DNA from: Cordylochernes scorpioides
Taxonomy: Eukaryota > Arthropoda > Arachnida > Pseudoscorpiones > Chernetidae
Assembly (NCBI GenBank): GCA_030710605.1
Contig: CP092863.1
Location: forward strand, 105,572,099 to 105,636,098
Reading direction: 5' to 3'
Length of the DNA: 64,000 nt
Shown here: piece after piece, positions 11,265 through 21,639 of the stretch
Position numbering within the stretch: position 1 is the first letter of the stretch
How the letters are laid out: each line of letters starts with the position of its first letter
Translations under genes and position numbers: made by a program
The notes under the pieces: generated by a model
The model's database searches: none
What the model was told of the DNA's origin: nothing
What the model saw: the letters and a program-made list of their open reading frames with translations, nothing else

Positions 11265-11618
11265 CTGTTTGTTCGTTCTCGCTGTTCATATCGGTTAGAG
11301 TATTGGAGGATTAGTGTTGGTTTTGATTGTTTTATAACACTAATTATATTCCAGTGATGGCTTTCCTTTTTTGGATCCATTTTTTTGCGCAGAATTCTGC
11401 CCATTTTCCTTGTTTGAATATCCAAATTTCTTGTTCTATTTTGTGACTAATTTCAATGAGTTCCTTTATGATTTCTTCTGTTTTATTTGTTTAAAGAAGT
11501 TCTTTTTTATTGTCTCTCTCTGCAATCATTGCCTCGATATTTTGGTCCTTCCAGTAAAGTATTCACAGGTCTTTACGTCTACCTCTAGGTATCGATACTT
11601 TTGCAGCTTTGGATATGT

Positions 11619-12410
11619 TCAAAGAGAATTTTTCCAATTTTTTGTCAATCGTTCTGTAATTTGATTCTTCGTTGCACAGTTCTTCAAGCTTTTCTGTAAA
11701 TATTTTTCCAGTGTTCTTTTATTCTGTTGGAAATTCTCAATTTTGAATTTTAGGGTTGATAAAATTGGTCTGTGGTCACTGATTGCACTTTTCAGAATTT
11801 TCCATTGTGTTGTGGGTGCGATGTTGTAATTTATCGCTGTGATGTCTATTGCGGATTCTGTGCCTGTGGACTTGGATAGATAGGTGTTCTTTTCGTTATT
11901 TAACGGCGTAAGGTCGAGGTCGGTTAGCATGTCCTCAACCTGCTGACCTTTGTTATCCTGGACAGGTGATCCCCAAGTTGGTCTTTCGGCGTTAAAATTA
12001 CCAAGTATGATTACGATATCCGAAGACGCTTCACTTAATGTCTCTTTCAGGCCTGTATTGATGCTAGTATTATCGTGGTGATAAACATTTATGATTGGAA
12101 TTGTTTTATCTGTAAGATAGATTTCTATTGCCTGAGCTTCTGTCGTGCTTTCTCTAGGCTTACTCTGATTATAGGTGATTTCCTTAAATTTGATTTCTAG
12201 AGTTTTAATCAAAACGGCAAGTCCTCCTCCGAATTTTCCCGGTCTGTCCATTCGTAGTGTTGTATAATCTTTGATATTGAATCTCAGATTCTGATTCAAT
12301 TTTGTCTCCTGAGGACAATTAATATGTACATTGTTGTCACAGAGAAGACAAGTCAGCTCTTTATTTTCCTCTGGGTACCATTTATATTGAGTTGTAGTAG
12401 ATTGAATTGT
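11619..12410 (-). pseudogene. Jockey-type LINE endonuclease domain
   Basis: An open minus-strand frame, about 226 aa from 12299 with sense sequence continuing upstream to about 12410. It reads as an apurinic-type endonuclease: NIKDYTTLRMDRPG..GGGLAVLIK at the start, the LGNFNAERPTWGSP block, ESAIDITAI, and the terminal SDHRPIL motif. In related enzymes the block usually reads GDFNA; here the aspartate is N, and in the other copy it is E, so catalysis is doubtful. ORF1 and the 5' end are absent, replaced at about 12410 by transposon sequence. Confidence 0.8.
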
Positions 12411-12637
12411 GTCCTCGTAGTAGATTTCTCATCATGAGCTCGAGCTGCAGCTCCTTACGCGGCGGTTACCCCGGACGCGGTAGCATTACTGGAGATATCA
12501 GTTTTGCTCTTCATTTGAAAATGGGTGCCGTTGCAACGTTAGTCATCTTGGAAACGAACCAGAATTTGGTCAAATATTCTAAGGGTCCAGGGGGGACCGC
12601 AAGGAGGTGTGGTCGGACTTCTCCCCTTCCCCCTGGA

Positions 12638-13670
12638 ATGCCGTCACTACAGGATAAAGCACTCTTGGTGAATTTTTTAAATTGTGATTCAAAATCTGCC
12701 ACTGAAGCTTTACGAGCGTTTCGTTCCTTTAAAGATATTCGAAGCGGTAAAGGACCAATGAGTTTCTACTCTCTAAAGCGTTTGATTAAAAGTGTTGAGG
12801 AAACTGGATCTCTGGAAGCAAAACCTCGGAGTGGAAGACCATCGACATGCAAGACAGTGGCTGTTACGGTTTTACAGAATGCTGAAGCTATTGAAACGTT
12901 ATCCACGTATGGAGAAGTAAGTGCTAGACAAGTTTCTCGACAAACGGGGATTTCGTATGGAACAGTTTGGAGAGAACACACATTTAGAATTTTTCTATAA
13001 AAATATCCTAACAAAATTCAAAGTTTTCACGAGTTGAAAGTCAGCGATTTTGAGAAGCGTCAAGAATTCGGTGCATGGGTTTTCCGGCAAATTGATATTG
13101 ATGGAAACTGGCTGTCAAATGTTCTAAGAACAGATGATGCTCACTTTTATCTAAAGGGAGAATTTAAAATTCAAAACTGCCTCATTTTGGCAACAGAAAA
13201 CCCTAGGATTTTTACAGAAATACCACTGAATCAGCACAGAGTTACAGTTTTGTGTGGGTTCACTTCTTCTTTTATTATTGGGACATTTTTCTTTGAAAAA
13301 ATCAATGGAAGAACTTTTAAAGCCGTTTTTGTAACTGGTGAACGTTATGTTCAACTTTTGAGAGAAAAGGTTATTCTCATATTGCAGGACAGACAAGCAC
13401 TAAGCGAAATAACATTCATGCAAGATGAAGAACCTCCTCATATCTCCGGCGGTGCCAAACAATTGCTGAAGGATACGTTCGGTGTAATTCGTTGATAAGT
13501 CGCCACTTTATATACCAGTGGCCTCCAATATCACCACACTTGACGCCTTACAATTTCGGTTATGGGGGTGCATTAAGTCGCGTTTTTATCGATGCCGGCC
13601 TACCACATTGGCCATGTTGAAGGCTTCTATCAGATGGCACGTTTTATAAATTTCAGCTATTTAATTGTGA
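12638..13670 (+). pseudogene. DUF4817-type mariner-like transposase, broken
   Basis: Cut-and-paste transposase for the 398-bp TIR element. The start is the ATG of MPSLQDKALLVNF. Residues 1-70 are the DUF4817-type helix-turn-helix (CDSKSATEALRAFRSF..SLKRLIKSVEETGSL), followed by KPRSGRPST and a second helix-turn-helix (SARQVSRQTGISYGTV). The catalytic part has RTDDAHFYL and the MQDEEPPH block. Lesions: an in-frame TAA at 12998-13000, and a one-base deletion near 13489 that ends the frame at 13495. The final acidic region follows in another frame. The second-to-third acidic spacing (about 42, judged from copy 1) is longer than in standard mariners. Opposite strand to the captured LINE. Confidence 0.8.
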
Positions 13671-14440
13671 CCATTCTGTTATCTATCGTCTGCAGGCGGT
13701 GTTTGAGAATGAAGGGCGCTACATTGAGCAAGGATTGTGACCTAATACAAAAGAGAAGGCAGTTACCTCATGTGTTATATTTTGCAGCTCTTTGTTTTGG
13801 GTTATGGGAATAATAAATGCTGTCCTCACATCTTGACTCTTTTTTTTTCTGTAAACAGTAATTTTTTTGTTTGTCATTTGCCCACATCTTATGTCGTGCA
13901 GGCCAAAGTGTTATAACTTCTTGAATAACACTGGTATACACAATTTTACCCCTTATGTTTAGTTTATCGCTTTTCGCTCATTAGAAGAAATAGCATAAGG
14001 AATAATCTCTGTATCGCCCCCAACTTTAGATATTTTGCGCAAAATATAATACAAAATGATTTTACTACCACGTTTTTCAACGCAAAAGGTCGATTTAAAA
14101 ATGATTTTTTTTTGAGGGGATACATTTTCAAAATTATGTACAGTATAATAAACAATGATAACATTTGACAAACCCATAGTAAATTTGGAATAAAGTACGA
14201 CAAATATATTTTGTCACTCCCCTCTATATTTCATTTTTGGATCATGACAAATATCCAGTTAAATAGTCAAGTGTCGACAATTAGTCAATAAACTATACAT
14301 TTCTTATAGCAAGAAATCCTATTAGTAGTGCCATAATAATTTTTGGTACTATATTAACATTTCAAAAATCGTGTATTGATATCAGTAGTTATTTTCAAAC
14401 ATTCAATTTATTTCACAAAACTCCATCAAAATATAAATAT
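13671..14440. other. Non-coding interior of composite transposon copy 2
   Basis: AT-rich, aligned with 2101-2901 of copy 1; no ORF shared by both copies. Confidence 0.6.
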
Positions 14441-14838
14441 TTTTGCTACATGTTTTAATTTGCATATACCTATTTTACATATCTCAGATTGTATTTAAAA
14501 ATCGTCAACCAATTCTTCTAACTTTTGGCGAAATGGTGTTTTATTAATTTATCATTTGATATTATTAGGGTTCTTTCCTGGTATTCAAAAAGGAAAAATA
14601 CGTGTCGTTCAGTTATATTTTTCAATTTATCAAACAATTTGGCCGCTGAATCTCTGATTCTGGTAGAGCGCCATCTAGCGAATAAAGTTGTAACTAAAAT
14701 CAATTTCGAATTTTTCATTATTTGCCATAAAAAATCCCATTGCATCCTGAACACAATGGTGTTTACCGCATTGCTCTAGCGCAAATATTCGCGGAGTTAT
14801 TAATTTTTAAAGTTGTGCGGGACTTTTGGATCACCCTG
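14441..14838 (-). repeat. Right TIR (398 bp) of composite transposon copy 2
   Basis: Exact-length inverse of 9735-10132 with few substitutions; ends CACCCTG then TA. Confidence 0.9.
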
Positions 14839-15494
14839 TATACTCATGGACATAACTTAAGGAAGTTGTACCTTTTATTTATTATTTATTATTTCTCGTA
14901 TATCGGAATTCAGACAATAACTCTGAAAGATACACTCATAGACAAAACTTAAGGAAATTTTACCTTTTAGCATGTATATCGGGATTCAGACAATAACTCT
15001 GAAAGATACACTCATGGACATAACTTAAGGAAGTTGTACCTTTTAGCATGTATATCGGAATTCAGACAATAACTCTGAAAGATACACTCATGGACATAAC
15101 TTAAGGAAGTTGCACCTTTTAGCATGTATATCGGGATTCAGACAATAACTCTGAAAGATACACTCATGGACAAAACTTAAGGAAGTTGCACCTTTTAGCA
15201 TGTATATCGGGATTCAGACAATAACTCTGAAAGATACACTCATGGACAAAACCTAAGGAAGTTGTACCTTTTAGCATGTATATCGGGATTCAGACAATAA
15301 CTCTCAAATATATTACAGTGACAATTGACAATTAAAAATTATTTATTGTCTTCTAGACAATATATTACAGTGACTTTTTTGAAGACATACAAGATAAACA
15401 AGTGTGAACAAAATTGGCTCTGTCTCCTTAAAAAAAAAATAGATAACTGGCGACAACAAATACTTTCCACTTCCATAAGTTTTGTACACGAGTG
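14839..15494 (+). repeat. 76-bp tandem-repeat element, copy B (six units)
   Basis: Units begin with CACTCATGGACA at 14933, 15009, 15085, 15161 and 15237, an exact 76-base spacing. A first unit at about 14841 contains an extra TTTATTATTTATTATT insertion. After the array comes a unique segment with ACAAGTGTGAACAAAATTGG, ending ATAAGTTTTGTACACGAGTG at 15494. That end is the inverse of the unit start (CACTCATGGACAAAACTTAAGG), so the array begins and ends with a mariner-like TIR. No coding capacity is evident. It abuts the right end of the composite transposon at a TA. Confidence 0.85.
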
Positions 15495-15826
15495 CAAACC
15501 GAAAATCTCTTTTTTTTTTCAATTTGAAATCGCCAGTTCAAAAATAAGAAATATTGTGTACTAGGAATAAGTAATAAAACCTAATTAAATAGAGAGATCG
15601 GCTCTATAATTGAATAGAGAGGAAGAAAAGCCTTGTGTGTGGACTATATCAGAGGGCGGATAGAGAGTGCACTCCTCCCTGTAGCGATGAAGAGATAAAA
15701 TCCGTCAATTAAAATGAAGGGAATAGACTTTGACGTGCGGGTAATACCATTCTACTGGGTGGGATTAGTCTATCGTTATTTTATCGTTGTTCTATACAAG
15801 TAATATAGTTGTATATATTTATATAA
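15495..15826. other. Intergenic, nothing recognised
   Basis: Mixed composition, no ORF or repeat match. Confidence 0.4.
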
Positions 15827-15956
15827 GTAGGCATATCTCCTGACCAGGAGCACATGTGCTTTTTAGATGGCAGAGCGCCATCTGGTGGAACAGAAATAAA
15901 ATAAACGCTCTGCCATCTAAAAAAAGCACATGTGCTACTAGTCAGGATATGCCTAC
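15827..15956. mobile_element. Short fold-back MITE with CTCF-like site
   Basis: Nearly perfect inverted repeat of about 48 bases per arm (GTAGGCATATC outermost, then AGCACATGTGCT, then AGATGGCAGAGCG) around a 30-base loop. The left arm and loop contain GCGCCATCTGGTGG, the inverse of the CTCF consensus. Confidence 0.8.
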
Positions 15957-16628
15957 TTTGTTTGTAATATCAACACCTGACCTATTTATTATTTATTTTT
16001 TTCTACTGTTTTTTCATATTTATATAAGTATTATACTTGTATTACAAATTTTATTCCACTATATTTACTGCCTTTATATTTAATTATTGTATGATTTATA
16101 TTATTGATTATATAAATTGTATTCTAGCCTGAATATCGGTCCTGATATTTCACCAGCTTAAACACCATTCTGGCCAATTCGACTGATTCCTCTCGTAGGA
16201 TGTTATGAGATCGACGCCGTCCCTGTACTGATGAGGGTCATAGCCCGTAACCATGATATACAGGTTGTTGGATTTTGTCTGAATTTACCAAAATTGGTGT
16301 TAGACTCATTCCTTATCACCACCATTACGTTTTATAATGGGGTGATAAACCCAAATGCAGTGTTTTGATTCATTTTCAAAGATATTTAGAATGCACAAAT
16401 GCATTATAATAATGCATTATTGATATTCTCTGAGCAGAACAATCATATGGATGAATACATCATATGTATTTTTAATTTTCGGTAAAATTTTCAGCACACG
16501 AATATATCATTATTACACTATATGATGGAATTAAATCCCCGTTAACTAAATATTTTTATAGTATTGCATAATTAACATAAATTAATGATTCGAATAATAA
16601 TTTTAAAAATTTTGACCGTGTAAATATA
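15957..16628. other. AT-rich intergenic
   Basis: No ORF or repeat recognised. Confidence 0.4.
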
Positions 16629-16630
16629 TA

Positions 16631-16808
16631 CAGTTAAACCTGTCTATAGTGCCTCCTCTAAATAGCGCCTCCCTCTCTATAGCGCCTAATTTTAAATACG
16701 TAGTACGATGTGATTTACATTTAAAGTGACCTGTCTATAGCACCCTCCTCTCTATAGCACCCTATTTTGGTGAGTCCCAAGAGGGAGCGCTATAGACAGG
16801 TTTAACTG
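16631..16808. mobile_element. pogo/Tigger-like MITE, 178 bp
   Basis: Termini CAGTTAAACCTGTCTATAG in inverted orientation with TA on both sides (16629-16630 and 16809-16810). The interior is built of further imperfect copies of CTATAGCGCC. The terminal sequence matches the style of pogo/Tigger elements. Confidence 0.8.
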
Positions 16809-16879
16809 TATAAAGTTTTCAATTCTGTATCACATTGTTTTCAAAGTGGAGTAAGATAAATGAGGACTCTATTATTATT

Positions 16880-17012
16880 ATTATCCCAAGTACACACAAC
16901 ACACACACTCACAGAAAGCAGTTCTACTTATGTATTTACGATTATACCAGAGTCCGTTTGGTTAATTGAACTATCTGGTGGATGTGGACTTTTGCAATAA
17001 TAGGCAGTCATT
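16880..17012 (-). repeat. SINE2 body fragment (tRNA head lost)
   Basis: Matches the non-tRNA body of the SINE at 18955-19266 (TTATCCC..TACAC, AAAGCAGTT, AGTCCGTTTGGTTA, then GTGGACTTTTGCAA), diverged. Confidence 0.65.
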
Positions 17013-17249
17013 CATTTATTTATTTCAACACACAAAACGCGATATCCCGGCTAGGGATAATTGCATCTATTTACATTTTTTTAAAACAGAAACAGTTATA
17101 AACATATTATACAAGAAAAAGTAATCGAAATAAAAAAGAGAAACAATAATATATATTAGGAACCTGAACCTTTCAGGTTTGAAAGATAATCATAAATATA
17201 TCTACAAAAATAGTTAAACCTATGATAATTCTCTCTGCTATTTACAAAT

Positions 17250-17673
17250 TCTATATACACTTACGAGCGTCATTCTTCATCTCCTAATCAACTCTGTCAC
17301 CGTTTGCTTTTTTTTTTTTTGGAATGGCGCCCTCCTATTGGTTGGCTACGATCACGCCACCTTTGCCCCCCCCCCCCCCCCCACCCCCCATTATGCCTCC
17401 CCCACTCGCTTTTTCGTTTTTGTGTTGGAGCTGGTCGCTCCCTAAATAAATGCATATATTAGTTAATAACTAAATGGAATCCTCTCTTTCTTTTTCCCAG
17501 TAAGAGACGCCTACGGAAGCCAACAGTACATAGACAGATAAAGCACATAGGCTATAGTTATTAACTAATATATGCATTTATTTAAGGCGCCAATTTATAA
17601 TTGTAACAAATAGTATTTGAATAAAAACATTCAATCGGGTAAAACACAGGCGTTGCCCTGGTCATTCTGCTAG
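17250..17673 (+). mobile_element. Non-autonomous Helitron
   Basis: Begins TCTATATACAC and ends with a hairpin (AGGCGTTGCCCT) followed by GTCATTCTG and the terminal CTAG, then T. These are the TC start, 3' hairpin and CTRR end expected of Helitrons. No ORF. An inner poly-C tract (17371-17387) matches the poly-G tract of the inverse copy at 34534-34975. It also contains a near-palindrome around AGTTAATAACTA. Confidence 0.75.
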
Positions 17674-17751
17674 TTGATATATATCTACAACATTATTTAA
17701 TGTCTGTTGTCTAGCGGTCATTGAAGAGCAGGAAATCCCTTTAGAAAAAAA

Positions 17752-17828
17752 AAGTGTCCAATGCGAGAATCGAACCTGGGTCGTGGCTGTCGACAAATCG
17801 ACAGTCTGTACCACTATTGTCTGGACAC
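17752..17828 (-). repeat. SINE2 tRNA-like head fragment
   Basis: Inverse of a tRNA-like head with B-box-like GGTTCGATTCTC; diverged and without the body. Confidence 0.6.
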
Positions 17829-18295
17829 ACTAATTGTTCCCAAATTTAAGATTTCAGCGGAGAGTTGGGGAATTCCCCGATGGATCTCGTTACCAGGTAC
17901 GGCACGTCAGGACATAATTGGGATTCCAGGAGGTCCCGGGGAATTAGCTGGGCCGAACTACTTAATGGAGAAACTTTATACGGCTGGGAGCCTTTCTTCG
18001 CCATTCCATCGTGGCATCACACAGCGATCTATGTCGATATAATTCCACAATTGCATATATCCCCACCAAGAAAGGAATATCATATAGTTTGTGTTATCAT
18101 CTCTCTGCTAAATGTTACACTTTACTCCTATAACAAAGAAGAATAAAATATTTATTCACTGACACGTCACACATTGTAAAACTATTTCTTAAATAAGAGA
18201 CACACACTTCAATCAGAAAAGATCTTGAAGATTGTAAAAATAATATTACATGAGTATTAACTAATCATATAGAGGAGTAGATACATACATGTTTA
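17829..18295. other. Unassigned, GC-richer patch 17850-18060
   Basis: Two overlapping 93-aa plus frames exist. Composition is less AT-rich than its surroundings, which suggests a fossil of coding sequence, but I recognise no domain. Confidence 0.3.
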
Positions 18296-18301
18296 TGCAA
18301 T

Positions 18302-18590
18302 GGGGGTCGGTGAAAGGGTGTTCTACGACCTGGGATCGAATCTCGCATTGGGCACTTTTTTTTCTAATTTAAAAATAAAAATGCTCAAATGGTCCCCGAT
18401 TCTTTCAAAAGTCCAACCTCACCAGCGAGTGAAAGTAACCAAACGGGGCTCTGACACATTTGTAAGTGCAAAAAGTCGAACTGCTTTTCACATGTGTAGA
18501 TATGTGGTGCACTTAGAGTAAAAAGCAGTCGCCAACTTCTACCCACCATGATCATCATGACCTGTACCACGTGTATAGTGGGGATAAATT
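18302..18590 (+). repeat. tRNA-derived SINE2, full copy
   Basis: A tRNA-like head (GGGGTCGGTG start, B-box-like GGGATCGAATC near 18332) is followed by a T-rich link. The body has CCAAACGGGGCTCTGACACA, AAAAGTCGAACTGCTTTTCA and ACCCACCATGATCATCATG, and ends GGGGATAAATTTTT. The same order recurs at 18955, 26233 and 52321. Confidence 0.85.
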
Positions 18591-18953
18591 TTTAAAAATG
18601 TTTATACAATATATATATTTGCCTTATCAAAATCATGTTGAATTCTCTCGTTTAGATATTACACTCACGAAACTGTATATGACATATTTAGCGATGTCGA
18701 AAATTTTTATATTGCTGTTTGTGTCTTTATTAAAAACCCTATTAGATAGGATTAGGTACCTATTTCTCTAAAGATGCTCATAAATAGATTTGAAAGTATC
18801 TCGTTACCGCTGAAAGTTCAAAAAAACTACTTAATAATAAAAAGGTTGTTAAATTTGTTATTATATATTCACTCTTATTTTACGGGCCAATTTCTGGGAG
18901 GATCTCTCGAAAGTCATATTGAATTAGGCATCATATATTAACCATGATGAGTT
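18591..18953. other. Spacer between two inverted SINE2 copies
   Basis: AT-rich, no feature. The two full SINEs face each other tail to tail across it. Confidence 0.4.
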
Positions 18954-18954
18954 C

Positions 18955-19266
18955 TTTTTTTTTTTTTTTGCTTATCCCTAGTACACGTGGTACAGGCCAT
19001 GATAATCATGGTGGGTAGTTAGCGACTGCTTTTACTGTAAGCGCACCACATGTCTACACATATGAAAAGCAGTTCGACTTTGCACTTACAAATGTGCCAG
19101 AGCCCCGTTTGGTTACTTGCACTCGCTGGTGGGGATGAACATTTTCAAGAATCGGGGGCCATTGGAACTTTTTTTTTTAACTGAAAAAAGTGTCCAATGC
19201 GGGAATCGAACCCGGGTCGTAGTGGTCGAAAACCAAACGGTTTAACCAGCCTTCCACCGACCCCCA
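18955..19266 (-). repeat. tRNA-derived SINE2, full copy
   Basis: Minus-strand copy. The tail is the T run at 18955-18970 (poly-A on the minus strand) and the tRNA-like head ends near 19264 with B box GGTTCGATTCC, a perfect pol III match. A-box region GGTGGAAGGCTGG. Confidence 0.85.
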
Positions 19267-20550
19267 AATGCTTGATTAAATATTCTTAATTATTACTAAA
19301 AAAAGAATAGCCTTTCCTTTGTCTTTTCTGTAATGAATAGATAAAGAGGCAACTCGCTTCAAATCAATTTCACAGACATTCCAAACCAATAAAAAATATA
19401 TATTCATAAAGATAATAATTTAATCACTCTCTATGAATTATCAGAGAAGAGACGCAGTATGGCCGAGTTCAAATATCGTAGAAAATTTTACAAACTGCGG
19501 TGTTAATTAGGATATCTAGAAATTTAAATGAGGAAAGTAATTAACTTTGAGGCGATTAAATATTTGTCTAATTAAGTATATATCAATTTAGAATCATAAT
19601 TACTCGTGTGATGAGCATATAAATTTACATTTTGCGCTTCGAGGTTGATTTTTACTTTGTTTGTGTAGGGACCTTTGATGACTTTCTGGAATTATTAATA
19701 GTTTTTTCTATTATACTTTTAAACATTTTATAAAAAGGAACTAATCTAAAATTACTCCCATAAACTTAAGTAGTTTACTTTTCTGGATATATTTTTGCAT
19801 CAAATATTTTCATTTCTTTTAACTTTTTGTACATGGTTACATTTGCCTTTAGCGCATTGTGTTTGACGTCCAAATATTTGCTTTGAAAATGTCGATAAAG
19901 AAAAAAAACATAGAATTTGGTTCAAATTATTTTCTTGTGACGTTCAATGAAGGACTAAATTGGTATGAAGAACGTGTAAACAAAATTGCGATGTTTATTG
20001 CATTTATTTTTTAATCATTTAGGTCATGTAATAATCTACATTCATGCTAAGAGTTTGAGAATATACCATCAGTTTCTTCTGGATGAAAGACTTTCTATTT
20101 CCACTAGTGGGTGTGTATATCGTGCCGTACATGTTCTGTACAGTATACGGCGTTCAACCTTGTATGTAAGTGATAAACTACTGTACAGATTTAACCAACA
20201 CATTCTGGTGTTTGGCTCTATCTGGAAGGGAGGCCTGTATATTGTCTATTTAAAAATCTCTTCACAGTGTTAGAAACTAATTGTCAAAAACATTTAGGGT
20301 GAGTTTTGTATATTCTATAGCAGCAGATTTGATCATTGGTACGGTTTTCCTAAGGAATGTGCGTGTGATAACAAGTCTTGTGCGTCTAGAAAATTTCAGC
20401 TACTCGCAGCATAAGCTGCACAACATGTCAACAAATATCGAAAGATATTTGGCAATAGTCTTGAGAATTTATTCTATAAGCTAGGTATCGATTGTTCTAT
20501 AAGCTATATATTTGGTAAGTCAAGGCATTGATTGGCAATGTGAGAATTTC
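19267..20550. other. AT-rich intergenic, nothing recognised
   Basis: Short frames only, without motifs or repeats. Confidence 0.4.
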
Positions 20551-20552
20551 AA

Positions 20553-20843
20553 TTTCCCTAATAGGATTACTTTTATATGTGAGTAATAGTTACCTAGAAA
20601 TTATTCGAGCAGAAATATTGCTTGAAAGCTTGCGAAAATCAAAATTAAAAGTAACCCTTCACCTAATATTGTTTTTTTTTCGAAGGATTACTTTTGAAAA
20701 ATTGCAACAGAATATTCATTACACAGGGCAGTTTCGTATAAATCCAAAAAAATGCCAGGATTAGTTTTATAAAAATCCTGGCATTTTAAAAATATTTATA
20801 CTAAACGTATTAAGATCTGTTGCAAAAGTAATCCTATAGGGAA
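20553..20843. mobile_element. MITE with CCCTATAGGATTACTTTT-type TIRs
   Basis: Left TTCCCTAATAGGATTACTTT and right AAAAGTAATCCTATAGGGAA are inverse. An inner perfect hairpin (AATGCCAGGATT and its complement) lies at 20748-20798. Confidence 0.7.
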
Positions 20844-21495
20844 CTATAAATCCTCACCACCAATGAGCGCCTTGAGTTACCAAATCGACGAGCCAATCAC
20901 AGCGGCGACCGTCACTATTTCAACCAACCAAATCGCAGGAATCACGCCAGAACTCTGCCCTATCACGCTATCTCCTCTACGACGGAAACACTTCACTTCT
21001 ACACTTCCATTATATAGATAGAACTTGGCAAGACTTGGAGTTTATTCTAGCATGTCCCCGTCGCACACAAAAGAATTAAACTTATTTTTACCATTGGTTT
21101 CACGTAATGGCATTTAAAGGACACAAATTATGAAGATGTAATTATCAGTTGAATAATTGATTCCTTCCCTATTTATTGATCTCATCATCAATCACGTTTT
21201 ATAACATATTCAATGACACATTCGGAATGTGACTATCAAATATACTTTTGATAATAGAATTTATAATTTGCTTTATTTAAAATTGCTTGTTATATTCTAC
21301 TTCTTAGTCTGATAAGATTCTTGTTGTCTTCCGACCTCAGCTCTAACACCCAACTGCATCGATTATAATAACCTTTTGTCGAAGTGTCAAATCCTAGCGA
21401 TATACACGTGTTTGACGCTACAACTACAATAGGAGTGAATGCTTAGAAAGCCTATCTTGGCAAATTGCAGACATTCTATGTGACTACATATATAT
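20844..21495. other. Intergenic with a GC-richer stretch at 20860-21010
   Basis: Contains GAGCCAATCACAGCGGCG-type CCAAT-bearing text that could be an old promoter or TE leader; no ORF follows. Confidence 0.3.
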
Positions 21496-21636
21496 GAAAA
21501 AGGCATCTCCTCATCGTGCAACTGAAAATTGCTGATGGGAATAAATATCAACTATTCTCGTTGATTTTTAATTATTCCAGAATTGGCCAAATTACCCATT
21601 CTTGATTAATCAATCGATAAGGAGATGCCTTTTTCA
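21496..21636 (+). repeat. Hammerhead-family repeat fragment (no ribozyme core)
   Basis: Starts GAAAAAGGCATCTCC..ATCGTGCAACTG and continues through AATATCAACTATTCTCGTTG to TCTTGATTAATCAA, as in 39427-39570. It closes with an inverse copy of its first 20 bases. The ribozyme segment is absent. Confidence 0.75.
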
Positions 21637-21639
21637 TAA

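Larger units (their letters stand above)
9735..14838 (+). mobile_element. Composite DUF4817-type Tc1/mariner transposon carrying a Jockey fragment, copy 2 (complete)
   Basis: Both ends are present. Bases 9735-10132 and 14441-14838 are inverted repeats of exactly 398 bases each, beginning CAGGGTGATCC, with TA on both outer sides (9733-9734 and 14839-14840). The 5,104-base element holds a Jockey-type LINE fragment on the minus strand (10444-12410) and a mariner-like transposase on the plus strand (12638-13670). Since the copy at 1-3300 has the same Jockey piece in the same place, the piece was already inside when the element spread or was copied. Both transposases are broken, so neither copy can move by itself now. 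Confidence 0.85.

Noticed and set aside
14933..15312. CRISPR-like regular repeats
   Set aside because: Units are contiguous without unique spacers, the host is eukaryotic, and each unit starts with a transposon end.
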